Shown in pieces: positions 1 through 12,599 of a DNA stretch of 64,000 nt; position 1 is the first letter of the stretch, and the number at the start of each line of letters is the position of its first letter. The notes under the pieces were generated by a model. The model saw only the letters and a list, made by a program, of their open reading frames with translations. It did no database searches and had not been told where the DNA came from. The position numbers and the translations under genes are program-made. Source of the DNA: Hydractinia symbiolongicarpus (taxonomy: Eukaryota > Cnidaria > Hydrozoa > Anthoathecata > Hydractiniidae); the NCBI RefSeq assembly GCF_029227915.1, contig NC_079885.1, positions 27,035,001-27,099,000 on the forward strand, given 5' to 3'.

Positions 1-591
1 AAATACACGAATTTTAAAAATAGTACTTAGCTCCCCAGCTACATCAATAAAGCTACTACGACCAAATCATCAGAGACCAGCAAGAGGAGTCAACAAAATG
101 TAAGCACTTTTAGTTCTGGCCACACGAAGAGTAAACAATCTCTGTTCAGATTGGTCATTAAATTGACAGAGATTAAAATGAAGCATTTTCATTGGCCTTC
201 GAAAATATGGAAATTTTCCGAGGTTTTAGCCTGGAGACCAACTTAGCAGCGTCCGGGCTCTGCGCTGTCTCTCTATCTTCCATCAGGCGATTTTGAGGAT
301 TCCGCCCCGTGTAGCGGAGACGGAAATCAATAACCATGCAGCATAGCAAAAAAAGAATATTTAAAAAAACCAACAGGGGGAAGGAGTGCAGGGGGTACCT
401 CTGCAGTTTTTAAGTGACCTTACTTTTTGCAAAAAAAACTTTTGTGAAATATTTTAACCACCAAAACATTTCTTCCGCAAACAATTTCTTCCCTTAAAAT
501 ATTTCGGATTGTTAACCCTTTACGGCTAATGCTTTTTTCAGGCAGCTGGAAAGTTTCAGCTGGTATGAATCAAGAAAAGCTAGTTACTGAT
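1..591. other. Gene-free AT-rich stretch
   Basis: I see no supported gene here. A short minus-strand open frame at 173-373 has no recognisable domain and a composition like its surroundings. The interval ends at the TTAA target site of the next element. Confidence 0.5.
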
Positions 592-1341
592 TTAACCCTA
601 TTCGGTCCGGGGGGGGGCGGATTCCGCCCCCCCTGACGGTTTTTTTTTAATAACTCCTGATTGCTTTGTTATATGACTATGATACTTACTGAGTTTTAAC
701 ATTTATCTATTAGACACCTGCATGTAAATTTTTCAGGTCCCATACCTTTCAGAGGCTTAGATATTGGCCATTACTCGAAACTACCCCTAAAAATCTCTAT
801 GAAATCCTTATAATGGAGAAAATATAATAACTCCTGTTAGGATTATCCTTAGAACTTGAAACTTGCAACACAACTTTGTTTCATTAAGAAGAATCATTTT
901 GAATAATTTGAACACGTGACTAATCCGATTTCCCGATTTTGTCGGATTTTACCCGAAAATCGGAAAAAAACGGATTTACGGGCAATTTTTGGCAATTTTT
1001 TATCCGATCCATGTAAAAACCGGAAGATATGTTAAAAAACTTTTATTTAGCTTTCAGAAACTTCAAACAGAATGTAAAAATTCGCTCTAGAACAAAAGTA
1101 ATTATATTTTAAGCAGATAGTGGCATTTTTAAAAATTTTTAAGCTTTTGATGACGTCACAGAAAATGTGCTGACGCAAGCAATTTTTTTTTGGCGCCATT
1201 TTGTTCCTTTTATGACGTACTATCAGTGTGCCAAGTTTGATTCAATTTGAACAATCCTATAAAAAGTTATTGAGGGGGGGGCGGAATCCGCCCCCCCCCG
1301 GTCATAATATGTTCGAAAAACCCCGGACCGAATAGGGTTAA
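592..1341. mobile_element. piggyBac-type MITE (TTAA target, CCCTATTCGG termini)
   Basis: A 742-bp non-coding element at 596-1337 is bounded by TTAA at 592-595 and 1338-1341. Its ends are perfect 15-bp inverted repeats starting CCCTATTCGGTCCGG. TTAA target duplication and a terminal CCC are the signature of piggyBac-family transposons (established knowledge). Just inside each end lies a G-run/C-run palindrome around GGCGGATTCCGCC (about 604-632 left and GGCGGAATCCGCC at about 1267-1300 right). The interior holds no transposase frame, so it must be mobilised in trans if it is active at all. Boundaries are read directly; the family is inferred from target site and termini. Confidence 0.75.
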
Positions 1342-1524
1342 AAAAAGCGTTTATAAATATAACTAGGTATGTATTTTATGGTGTTTCGACTGCTTCAGCA
1401 AGATTATATTTTGTTCTCCAAATGCAAAAACGTGCCATAGTTTTAAGAATAAAGATAATTATACCGTGTTACCACTGTGAAATAAACCTTATAAAAATAT
1501 AAAATTATAAGTCAAGGTTTCGCT

Positions 1525-2060
1525 ACGTTATCGTCTTAAAAAACTGAAAAGATTTGCTCCTTTTTGTGTAAGAAAAAGCTTATCAGAATGTATGATCATG
1601 TCAAACATGGATTACGGTTCTATTGTTTTAAGAACGCTCCACAATATTGAATAGAGCGATTCTGTAATCGTTGTATTCAATATTCTAAATACTCTAAAAT
1701 GCTGCTGCTTTTTTTGTTATTGGCCGCTACCGTCCAGAAGAGGACGTGGTAACGAGATTGGGATGGATACCAATTAAATAACGTTTTTGAACTATCAATA
1801 GCCAAACTCGTTCATAAACGTAATAAAGGAACAACGCTCCTCCCTACTTTAAACTTGCTCGACACAAGTTAAGAAGACAAATGAGAACAACTGAACAAAA
1901 GTAACATGACCTAGCTTCAGCGGAGAAGGACCCGTTTCAGTTTTTGGCAGGCAACACCTATAACGAACTCCATGTGAAATTTCGAAAGAAAGAAGATTTT
2001 ATTAAATTTTGCATCGATGCAAGATCATATTATTTTGATAAAGGACCTTTTTAAAACTCT
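1525..2060 (+). pseudogene. LINE reverse transcriptase, C-terminal remnant
   Basis: Conceptual plus-strand translation, jumping frames, gives the order usual in the C-terminal third of a CR1/jockey-like LINE protein. There is a segment with MDYGSIVLR (the family's 'dYgs.vW' position) at about 1560-1640, then RLGWIPIK around 1750-1775 (the family's 'LGWlpi..R' position), then a polar tail ending near 2060. At least one in-frame stop and several frameshifts separate these pieces. No endonuclease and no catalytic YxDD box is visible here. This is a dead 5'-truncated insertion. The assignment rests on motif order only; a computed RT profile match would settle it. Confidence 0.4.
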
Positions 2061-2069
2061 TCAAGACAA

Positions 2070-4975
2070 ATAGTTTTTCTTATTTTGAATTTATTTCTTC
2101 ATTACCCTTTTTGTTAGTACTTTATTACCTTAATCTCTCATATTCGTTTCCCCCAGTCCCCCTGTTATACCATTGCATTGTCAACATTTCTTCTATTCCT
2201 CCCTTGATTGCGTCTACAACGGTTTTACGTTGTGATTAATTCAACGTTCACCTTGTACCAAAATAGGTAGCAATGGGTTACATAACATGATTCCGATTTG
2301 TAAGTTTCTAAAGAATCTGATATAGATTTATATCCCATCTATAACAGAAAAAAACACATACATGAGCACAATAAAATGCAACAGACACGCTAAACATTCT
2401 CACGTGTAAAGGTTTCATATTTGTGTTCGTAAATCTTTAAAGATGATATAAAATTTATTTCACGAAAACCGCGCGCAACAACTACGTGACACGAAGATTA
2501 AGTATCCGCGGTACTTGTTCAGGTATAAGACTCAGCCTAATTACAAAGTTGAGGATCTCTTAATACACCATGAGTACTGCCAAGCAAACCCATATAAGCT
2601 TAAGAACACCTAAAATCCATTACTCACCGTGTGAAAATTTAACGATATAATGATTACGGAGACAATGCAAAAATTTTCATAAGCACTAAAAACAGGATGT
2701 AATTAATAAAGTGGTTTCACACAATGATAAACTCGACTTGTCAGTCCTCAGTTGTTATGAAATAAAGGTTTGGTTCCTCTACAGAATTGATTTGAGGCAC
2801 TTCATTCATTAGAAGTGTTTTGATGGAACAAAATTTGGGGCTTTTCGATACTTTAAAAGCATTATGGGCATTCGTTAAACGATGTAGGTGGAGATACAAG
2901 GAAAAACAAATTTGATTTTGAATATTTTTTTGACAGTGGCTAGATGCAGCATAATACGCTAATGAGATTTCTTTCAAAACAAATGAAAGGCTATTGGGAG
3001 AAAAAGCTTTTCGCATACCCTTTTGATACTACCAACTACAGTTTTGTTTCAAGACAGAAGTCAAGCTGTTAACTACTGGACCTAGATGAAAACAAGTACT
3101 TCTTTTGTAGGGCTGCAACCAAATTTCGGGAAGTTGAAACGAGATACTATTAATGTTTCTGTCAGGTTCTACACTTTTGATGATGCCTTCTATCTTCCTA
3201 ACCGTTGTTCCATTATTCTATGTCGAATTTTTTCTTCTCATCCCAATTGAACTGATGACTGCTGTAGCTGTGGTCCGAAATTCCGTTTTTCTTCACATCT
3301 ACGTTTTTTACTGCAGCGCGTTCTTTCTAAAGCCTTCTTCTTGATATTGCTAAATATGACCAATCTTGAAAAGCTGCTTTTATTGTGAAGAATGGAACAA
3401 TATTCAAAACTTTCTTTATATTTTCTTAGGATGTAGCCTACCTTACATTTTAACGGGGGAGGTGATTTACAGAGTTTTAAATAACGATAAACGTGACCTG
3501 TCGATAGAATAAAATTTGGGATTTTTTGATACTTAGCAACAGGGGTACGTAAAATGATAGAGGTGGAGATCAATGTATGATATTATTCGGCTAGTACCTT
3601 TTGTTTCTGTGCAAAAGTTAAATAAGTGTAAAAATTAGGCATATCAGTCATACAAATTACAATAAAAAACAGTAGGCAGTATCGCATACTCTTGTTTACA
3701 TAAACTTGAAACGAGTCAGAAATGAAGCAGGTCCAGCAAACTGTTCTTAACAGAAAAATAGTTAGCTAAATAGATACTGCAATATGCATATACAAGGTGC
3801 CAAATATTAGAGTTCATTCCAGTCACTTTACTGAAATCTAATGCTTTGATATATACAAAGTCTTCAAACATGGTAATTGCTGCTGACGTGAGCACATTTT
3901 TACCAAATTGTAGGGAACCAGTTGTAAATTTTCCATAATCTTTTATTTTAAGCCATGTTTAGCGAAGTAACACATCTGCAAAAGAATTGCGTAATGTCCA
4001 GTTGATGTATTTTTTCCAACCTTGAACTGCCGCTCTGTTTACATTTTAGTGACGGATTGTACATTTAGCATTTTGATAAAAATAAAAATATTTTGCATAT
4101 AAATTACATAACAGTAAATATTTTTCTAATGAACAGTTAGCCTCCCTTTACTATAAAAAAAGTTTTGTTTCAAAGCGTATAAAAATCTACATACGCAAAA
4201 TTAATTCATGCTTATATCGTACAGATAAAAATTGAATAAATTGTGCAGGGTTGACTAATGACTATGTGCATATATATAAAACTACTACTAAAAATTAAGT
4301 TTTATTATTTTGCAATTCATGATGTTAAATTCGGACTTCGAGATCATTGTTATTTCACGATTTTTTGCGGTTTTCTATATAAAATGTTGGACTCATATAT
4401 TATAACAACTTTACAGAAATAAAACTAGTTACTTTGTGTATTATGATTTTAGGATTTTTCAAAAGTAATCAACGAGTTGTTTTAACATAAGAAAGTTTGT
4501 TTTGCGACTCACTGCACATCGTAATGAATGTTTATCATTTTTGATCAGACGCAGAATGAAAGCAGTTTAGTCGCCAGAAACCGAAAATGCGGTTTCCCGT
4601 AAATTCTGGGCCCGAACGGTATAGCCGAATGTGGACGAAGAAAGTACCCGGGGAGTAAACTCATTTTCTGAACGATTTTAAAAATGCAGTTTTCACCACT
4701 TAAAAGCATAGGACTTGGAGTTTTCAAATATTTATTTTGTTAAAGAGCGTAACTCATTTACTAAAGTAGCTTTGTGATTATGACGTCAAATAAAAATCTT
4801 TAAGTCCATAGGTTTACACAGTCAGACTCCATTCACTTAGACTTCATACAAATAAACTATTTCCGTAAAACAATGTAGAATGGTGTATTCATTAATAAAA
4901 CAAAAAGAAAAATTGAGAAGCATACGATGTAAGAGTTTCATTAGTCATTGTGTGAAGTAACTTAAAAATCCTTTC
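2070..4975. other. Long stretch without a supported gene
   Basis: About 2.9 kb of AT-rich DNA. Two minus-strand open frames (2741-3016 and 3238-3573) share short stretches of similar sequence near 2825-2895 and 3500-3560 (for example AAAATTTGGG followed by GATACTT), so they may be two diverged copies of one repeat. Neither encodes a domain I recognise. I see no promoter, RNA gene or terminal repeats that I could defend. Confidence 0.4.
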
Positions 4976-4979
4976 TTAC

Positions 4980-6285
4980 CATTTGAAGCTGATCTTTTAT
5001 TAAAGTTTTCTGATTTCCCATTCTTGTAATTTCGAGTTGATGAAGCGTGATTGGACCGGAAATAAGAAACTCCGTCCTTTATTTCATCATCAATGTTTTT
5101 GATGACGTTTGAAACAGTGGCTTCGTAATTGCTTACGCTGTTAGAGTGGGGGGATCTGTTCGGGCGTGTTGTAAAGTTACAGCCATTTTTCTAAAGTGAT
5201 GTAACTGCTTAAGTCGTACTTTCTTGTTTGGTCGACCGCTTGCTTCTTCTGATTTGATCAACCTTTCAATGTATGTCACATTTGTCAAAAAACTTTGACA
5301 AAGGGCTATTTCTTCAAGAGATTTAGCTGCACATGAAACAGAGTGAATGTCGTCAAAAACTTGCTGTCTGTACACACGGTATTCATCCAACATTACCATT
5401 AAAAGCTATTTCTTGCCGTCTTTATCCGACACTGCAATTTGATATCTGTTCATCATTTCCTCAACAGTGTTTTCGACTTCGATCTCAAGATAAATTCTAA
5501 AACAAATTGTATTTAAAATAAAAAAACTGCTTCTTTTGTTGAAAAAAAAATACAAACAAATTTTTATATTTTGGTCCCTTTATAATAATTTATAATTCAA
5601 GAAAGCGGAGATATGGCTCAGCATATTTTTCACATGGTATTTATAGTGTATAGTCATTGCTTGCGCAAGAGTTGCTGAGAGAGTGTAAATACAGGGATTT
5701 TTATACGTACATACTAACGGATTTTTTCTCCTAAAATAATATTTTTTAAGGACAGATATATGGTGCTTTCAACAAAGTCATTAATTTTCATGCAATTTTT
5801 TATCTAGGACAAAGATAATCCGAAGAAAATTAATTAGGGGGATAATATGAAATTCACAAATGTAAATCCCACAACTGTGGTATTACTTAAATTCCTAGAA
5901 GATTCTTTCTGGAGTTATGTTCTGAAATAATAAGCAACGCTTCTCTTTGCTCGATTAAGTAAAAGAGAGAGAAGTTAGTTGTCAAATTGATGAACATAAT
6001 AAATCACCTGTCTCCATTGGAATGGGAATCCAATGGACATTTTCCAGGACAAGCAACACACTTCCCGTTTGTCATTGATACGCAGTTCTCTTTATTAGAC
6101 ATGCAGGCTTTACAATTCGTAATATTGTGGCCTACCACTTTTGTTGTTTGAGGGTATCGTTTTGATTTAATTTTGTAATCCTTGTTTGCTCTCATGGTTC
6201 CTTTTAGTGTAAGAATATCATTAGTCATATTCTCAATACTCTAAAGCATGTCCATTCCTTTGCTGATGATGAGAAAATCCTGTAC
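4980..6285 (-). pseudogene. C-terminal end of an AIG1/GIMAP-like GTPase-associated protein (candidate), decayed
   Basis: Three consecutive minus-strand segments fit one protein. Segment 1 (about 6280-6003) has a cysteine cluster CKAC...CVACPGKC followed by H, which I associate with the region after the GTPase domain in AIG1-like invertebrate proteins. A GT donor follows at 6002. Segment 2 starts after an AG acceptor at 5497-5498 and joins in phase; it carries a helical stretch with LEEIAL and YIERLI. Segment 3 (about 5130-4980) continues in a shifted frame to a GT donor. Lesions: TAG at 5406-5408, a one-base shift at the six-G run 5148-5153, and TAG at 6241-6243, which could instead be part of a splice acceptor. 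The GTPase domain itself is absent. The family call is from memory of the cysteine pattern, so moderate to low. Confidence 0.42.
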
Positions 6286-6289
6286 TAAA

Positions 6290-6906
6290 GTCTTCGTCTT
6301 TTCATCGAATGCAGAATTGTTCTCGATAAGGTCTTTAATGATGTTTAAGGTGTCTTTTATGAGAAAAATTTGTGTAGAGTAATGTGACATCAAATGATAC
6401 CATGCATTCGTCGTCTGCTATCTTTATTTCTCTGATGTATTCCGAAAATTCTTTTGAGCTTTTGCTGTGGTCACTTGTTGTAAATTTGCTGAGCATAGAA
6501 GCAACAAATTTTGATAGGTTGTATAACAGTGCAGGAGACTATTGGTCGAATTGGATTTCCCTGTTTATTTTTGGTAGTCCGTAAAATCGTGGTGGTGGTC
6601 CGTCACAAGGTTTCAGTCGGTAATAATGCTTATCGTTGATGTATCTTTTCTCTTCAACTCTAATAAGATGTTCCTCGCTTCTCGTTTGATGGCTTCTGTA
6701 GGATATTTCTTGAGAAGTTTGTAAGGCCCGTTGTTGATGTGTTCGTTGCACTTGTCGATGTAGTCAGGTGTATTCATAATGACCGTTGTTCTCCCCTTGT
6801 CTGCCAGTAGGATTATGATATCTTTGTCCTTCTTTAGATTCTTCAATGACAGTCTTTCAGATTTTTGCAAATGGATTGTAAGCTCTGCTGTTATTTCAGC
6901 TATCAT
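6290..6906 (-). pseudogene. Penelope-like element reverse transcriptase, N-terminal fragment
   Basis: The minus strand encodes the start of a Penelope-type RT. DIIILLADKGRTTVIM (about 6840-6780) matches the conserved 'aDKGr..Vvm' box, then DYIDKCNEHI, then PPPRFYGLPKI (about 6595-6560), the 'YGLPKiHK' box. FDVTLLYTN (about 6395-6370) is RT motif A, where the D is a catalytic acid. The pieces lie in two or three frames, so it is broken. The catalytic 'DD' motif C and any GIY-YIG domain are missing. It sits directly upstream of the GTPase-like remnant; the exact boundary near 6240-6300 is uncertain. A second copy of the same RT region lies at 53060-53180. Confidence 0.65.
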
Positions 6907-6949
6907 TGCGGGAAGTTATTTTATAAAAAATATGTTACAGTTGCGACAG

Positions 6950-7129
6950 TAAACGGTGCATGCGCTTCACTTGATTTACAACACACTGTATACCTGTATT
7001 GAAGCGGTCCACCTGATCGTGTGGCACAGTTTGCGATTATTATTAAGCGGTCCACAGAGTGTCCATAGCCGGATCACACCTTGACTTATGGCTTAACCCG
7101 GTGGTTCGATGCCGGGTTTACCCGCCTAG
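6950..7129 (+). mobile_element. Helitron 3' terminus
   Basis: A hairpin AACCCGG (7095-7101) / CCGGGTT (7112-7118) is followed eight bases later by CTAG (7126-7129) and then T. Hairpin plus CTRR plus a host T is the rule for Helitron 3' ends. The same stem, longer and perfect, ends the large Helitron at 36180, so the two belong to one family. The 5' end of this copy is not identified. The sequence at about 6970-7080 is repeated in diverged form near 59205-59300. Confidence 0.65.
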
Positions 7130-7847
7130 TATCTTCAATAATAACTTCTGATAACAAAAAAATATGCACATGATCTTCACTCAAAAAGTTTGGTCACGGA
7201 TACATGCAGTTTTTACAAATTTTATGATATTTACTGATAAAAAGACAGTTTTGCTTTCATAAATCAGAGGGAGAATCCAAATGTATTATGATACTGACAT
7301 CCGCTTTGCTTTCTTAGTTTCAAACTTGATACAAGAACTTCTTCTCTTCCGTTAGCCATATCGTGGAGGATTGAGACTGTCTTGAGTTATGTTCACTTGA
7401 ACGTTTAAAAACTTGAGTTAGGTGAAGCAGAAGAAACAATTAAATAAGATCCAAATTCAACTTACAAAAATACAAAGAAAGTATCCGCAATAGATAAATT
7501 TATATGGGAAAATCTCTCTAAAGCACCTGTTAATTATAGACAAAGAAAAAATCTTAAAGGTTCCTATATTGCCATCATGGGCTTGACTTTAAACAATCAA
7601 AAAGGAACTAAAAAGCTGCATTAACGTCATAATGGTATCACGTAAATAATTTACCTTTAACTTGAAAACATCTGTTTTCAACATGTATCAACTTTGTATA
7701 TAAAACAGACTAAACTTTTACTAAATCTTAACTTTTGTATAGTACTGATGATGGGGTAAAGCTTTTACTTTAAAAATATATATTGATTTTTAAAATACAA
7801 AATGGCGAAGAGATTTGATATTCATTTAAGATTTATTATTATTATTA
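7130..7847. other. Gene-free stretch
   Basis: AT-rich sequence with no open frame worth reporting and no terminal repeats seen. The bases after the Helitron end (TATCTTCAATAATAAC) resemble a worn Helitron 5' terminus, but too weakly to claim. Confidence 0.4.
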
Positions 7848-8065
7848 CTAGTCAATAAGGCCCGTGGAAAAATCCACTTAGGTAGGATAACAGAGAAAAA
7901 CAACCGTCATTTAATATTTGCTAACGTCAGCAGAGACCTGTCAGAACACCAAAAAAAATTTTTTAGAATTTTGTATGCCTGTTGCCTTCATCATATAGAT
8001 CTTGGAACGCTGATCAAGAAAATGTATAGTCACAGACACACGAAACTGGCGTATTAATATATAGA
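7848..8065 (-). mobile_element. 218-bp non-autonomous Helitron
   Basis: Read on the minus strand, the element starts at 8065 with TCTATATATTAATACGCC, preceded by A. It ends with a GTGGA/TCCAC hairpin, a short spacer and CTAG at 7848-7851, followed by T. A|TC...CTAG|T is the expected Helitron insertion signature (an A-T target without duplication). The 3' hairpin and the 5' AATACGCC segment match the tandem Helitrons at 41559-45658, so this is a short member of that family. It has no coding capacity. Confidence 0.75.
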
Positions 8066-10577
8066 TTATTATTATTTCGAATATTTATACAGGATACTAT
8101 TTTCAGCAGTATAAAAAACACTGTTTTCAATAAGGTCCTGTTAAATACAAAATAAAGCGAAGTGGTTACCAAGGTAGAAGAAAGAGTAAGAAAAAATAAA
8201 ACTGGCATGATCGTTTTATGGAAAGATTTTCATGTTGTACCAGGTAATTTTTAGTCTCAGCTTAAACTTAGCTCGTAATTTAGCCACTTATGTCATGAAA
8301 CATTTCTATTGAAATTGTTTTAATACCATGTCGACAACCATGTAACAGTGCAATGCGCCTTTATTATATTTAGGTAGCTATATATATGCATACCATTAGT
8401 TTTGCGATTTTAGCTAGCTATATATGTATAGAATTAGATTTTAAATTTTATTTGAGGACGCCTAGTCCCTTTTTATATTTTTTAAATTTAAAATTGTGCC
8501 CCAGTTGATTTGTTTTAGTTGTATTAGGATTCGAACTAGGATTTTTTTCTTTTTAAGATGATTAATTAAGAGAAATATTTCTGCCATGCAATTTTGAACC
8601 AAATTTTCATTGAATTGGCTAAAGTATTTGGCTTCAAATTTGGAACACTTGAACCTTTTCTGACTGCTTTCAATCATAATACTACTTCTATTCCATTTAA
8701 AAACCTACCATTTTGTTTTAAAAGCACGGATTGAGATCCTTGCACAACCAACCATTTCATCAGTCAGAAATTCCTAGACTTTTAACTATAAACTTCAACT
8801 TGCTGTTTTAACAAACAGTCTTGTAAAGAATGAAATACCGTCTTGAAATATAATATGCTTGTAGGTATATGGTATGTTCATTGACTGGATTGATGAAATT
8901 TAGCTGTTTTGGAGATCCTGATAAGAATATTTTGATGGAATAATTCTGACAAAATTACATGCAAATATAAAAGCAAATTCTTCAATTTTTATGATTGAAA
9001 TAAGCCCGACTTGGTCTAAATAAAAACTTATTTAATCGTAGAATCAAGAGAGTGAATAATTGATAAAGTGCCTTAAATGCATGGTGTCGGAATATTTTAC
9101 CTAAATTTTACTGTTTCATATTCGTCGCATCTTATATTCTACGTTCTTTTCACGTCAGCCATAATAGCATTTCTATTAAGTTTTGACGGCGTAAAAAGTT
9201 AATTAAATATTTAAATACTTGCGTAAAGCGACGAGGAAAGAGATAAAAAAGAAAATAGATTTCTGTTGTTTGTATTTTATCACATGTATACAAACTGTTC
9301 TTATTTTTCTTTACAATTTATTAATTTGACAGTACATTACACATTTCGTAAGTTTATCCAAATCGCTGCAATCTAACTAATGTTTAATCTGCTCCGCTTC
9401 GTGTTGAAACCTAAGCTGCTCCCCCTTTTGCTTAGAAGTTTTCGAAGATTCATGAAAATTATCATGTATTGGTGATTCTAACCCGTAGCTGTATAAAGCG
9501 TATATTTTATATAGCTAATTGCATTAGCTTTCTTAAGTAATAAAGAACAATAATTTATAAACCCCAAAATGTGTTGTTCTAATTATTATTTACAAGTTAC
9601 CGTTCGTTAGAACATCGAACAACTACTAAAAATAACAAAAAATAGGAAGATAAAAACATACCAATTCAATGCTGCGCTTCATGGAATTTGTAAGCGTCTT
9701 TTAAATGTTTTTTTCTACTTATCTTTAATGTTTCGTTTTTTATATTCTGTTAGTCAGAGGGAAGGAGTTTCCATGATTCTTATGAATTCGTATGGCACTG
9801 TTCTTTCTTCGAAAAATTCAAAGACACCAATAGCTGAATAAAGAGATTTGTTCAAATATTAATACATGTGGTTATGATTTTCGGCAGGAGGTCATATTGG
9901 AAAAAAAAATCAAACATATTCTGCACAGACTCTGGGCATAAATACCTAATTTTTGCTCATCAAATATTATCATGTGAGAAATATTAGTATAAACCTGTAC
10001 ATTAGTTTTCAAAGGGCTGCAGAGATTATGAATCGAGTGTAACTTGCACCAATGACCTCTTGCTTGACGGTGATTGCTTTACCGTCAGCGCTATCTATCT
10101 GATGTGATCTCTCTAGCAAATCTAGTAGACGAGGCGAGGTTACTACCTCCTTGCGACAAAGGGCGAGGCGTATGTCCTCCTCGCAACCTCTTCACAAACA
10201 CGTACCAACGAGATTTCACCGAATGAAGAACAACCGCAGCTAAAGTACCAACCGACCAATCAAATTCGTCTTACTTAAACAAACCCTTTTTCTTACAATA
10301 CCTCCATAGAAGAATTTAGTTTGGAGCAGACAAACATTTTATCATTACAGCGACGTAATTTTGAACAAAAAGTGTCAACATTAACGGCATATATTAGAAA
10401 TTGTTCGCAAACAGGACTATTTCTGCCGATAATGCACAAAGTTGTTAGCATAGAAAGTGTGACGTTCGTCTTCTGATGCATGGCATGCAGAAAGAAAAAA
10501 TCGACTACCTTCTTCAAACTATAAATTTGTTATTAAAAACTGAAAATGTAGCTGTTGATTAGAACCAAACTACTGAC
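8066..10577. other. Gene-free stretch
   Basis: About 2.5 kb of AT-rich DNA. Short minus-strand frames at 8462-8677 and 10293-10517 show no domain. A somewhat GC-richer patch near 10070-10260 has repeated GAGGCGAGG-like words but no clear boundaries. Confidence 0.4.
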
Positions 10578-10845
10578 AGATAGCTTTGTGGTAGAGCGCT
10601 CAATTCCAGTCCAGTCTCGGCCGAGTTATGTCAAAGACTATAAAAGTGTGACTTCTGCTGAACGGTCTGGGATTGATATTTTAGGCGGAGGTTGTCTGGC
10701 GAAGCGGCTGTTGTGCTTGCACGCCTTGCGTAGCTTAAAAGAGAGCTTTACCTGTACTATGGTCCACTTCGCAGGACCCTGATAGATAACAGTACCATTG
10801 CAGTTGAAGAGGCCATCCTGGGTAAATACTTGACATAGTAATAAT
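10578..10845 (+). repeat. tRNA-derived SINE
   Basis: The head contains an A-box-like TGGTAGAGCGC. A B-box-like segment should follow but is worn (TCCAGTCTCGGCC where 'GGTTCRANYCC' is expected). The body contains GTCAAAGACTATAAAA and runs to about 10840. The A-box spacing and the non-coding GC-richer body against AT-rich flanks point to a Pol III SINE. The open frame at 10555-10782 crossing it is incidental. The B box is degenerate, so it is probably not transcribed. Confidence 0.5.
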
Positions 10846-12599
10846 ACTACAAAATTAGGAAGTGTTTTTTGTTATAAATCTAAAATAGCCATGTCTAGGA
10901 GTCAAGTTCTAATGGAGTATTAACGACGGACGGAAGCTTTCGACTAATTTAGATGATAGAGCCATATTAAAAAAGAAATAATTTAATATCGAACCTTTGT
11001 TTTGACAAAAAAAATTGTTCTTTACGTAGCCAATGGAAAGCCGAAACTTAAAGAACAACTGGGACGCGACATCTATATTACATGATAATCATGATAGCGA
11101 AAAAAATACGCAAGGTGCATGAATATCATGTACTTGTAAGCGTACGGACGTAATATATCTATTTTAATAATATAATGACCTAGGATTCATTTTTTTTCAA
11201 CAAAATATCTAACTACAAATACCACCATTTTTTTAGAAATTTTTCTTTTTTTCAGTCTTTTGTGGTACTTGTATCTGAAATTCTTTGCCTTCCTCGGGAA
11301 GCAAGGCAAACGTAGTAGTGCTAGTACTCATAGCTAAAATAACCTTGACTTCCAGTGTAAATCGTCATGCTCCGACTACCGAGTTTCAGCCAATTTATTC
11401 TGATAAAACGCGGCAATCGTAGTAATTTATTCGCAAAAAGTTACCATATTTAAAATAATTATTTTATAATTATGCTTGTTGCGTAGTAACATAATTAACA
11501 CCTACCATAAAAAACAGCGCACGGTTTCCAGCTAGCTTTTCTGCTGTTGTATTTTTTTTATCTTAGTCACTTTCGTAATGATCATAACGTTCTTTCTTCT
11601 TAACTCCACACGGCTAAGAAATTAGAAATTAGAGCTCAACAATGCTTGTGGGATAGATCATGCAGAGCTTTAAAGGCGTCCAATATAAAGCAACAACACG
11701 CATAGATGGTGATATCCAATACACTTTGCAGGATTAAGAGCTTAAATTTATTATGCTTTCATTTTCTTGTGATAAATCTTTTTGTTAATTCCTAACATTT
11801 AGCTACAATCCTTGCCAAAATATGTGGCAGTAAACTCAAAAATGAGCTCATTTTCTTCTTTACAGTATGACAACAGACCTTTCCCTCCCCCCTAACTTTC
11901 AATGGTTGAAATAGGAGTCAGCACCCCACCAACCATGGAAGATTAAGGGGAGAGGGGTTGTATAATCCAATTTTGAGCTATACTGCCAAAATATTTTGAC
12001 AGGGATTGTCTTTGAAAATTTTAGACTTAGAACTTTTTCCCTTTTTTTGGTTCAATTTCTCACTGGAGTTTTTTAACAGTACTTGTTCAACAGCTTTCTA
12101 ATCTGTTCTTATTTGTTACAGTTGAAAGAAAGAACTTTTTGCGGAGAACCGCATGATAAAACTATTGGCAACATTGGTCGATGAGAATAAAGAGAATCAG
12201 TGTGGGGAGACTTAAACATCACCATACAAGAATAAATATTCTACAATTTCTCTAATGTTCTGGTAGAACATTTTGTTAGTGTAAGTTTGGCCACAACATC
12301 ATCAACCACAGTTGATATTATTGGATATTAATATTAAACAAATGATGAGTTCGAGGATATTTTATTAGAACTAGAAGACGTTGATATAACATATAATAAA
12401 AAAAGATAATTACTAACATAGTAGATCACTATATTTATTGTGTTTACTTGTGTTTTTTTCTTGTTGTCAGTCTCCACAAACTGCACAGGCAAAATTTAAA
12501 TTAATAAATCAAACTTTAAATTAATTTTACACTGCTTTTTATATATATTCTTTTATGCAAAATAAAAGAAAATCAAACGCCAAACAAAAGTAAATGTTA
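10846..12599. other. Gene-free stretch
   Basis: No supported gene. The pair GTGTGGGGAGAC (about 12200) and GTCTCCACAAAC (about 12470) is a weak inverted match and could be the remains of transposon ends near the Tc1-like gene, but I could not pair either with a right end. Confidence 0.35.

Noticed and set aside
2741-3573. Possible duplicated exon pair on the minus strand
   Set aside because: Only short shared words; the encoded peptides do not align well and no splice frame emerged.
7130-7160. Second Helitron 5' end after the 3' end at 7129
   Set aside because: TATCTTCAATAATAAC is only loosely similar to TATCTATATAATAATACG and has no GTCTGTC tract.
10555-10782. 75-aa plus-strand protein
   Set aside because: Lies over a SINE with Pol III-type promoter words; no domain.
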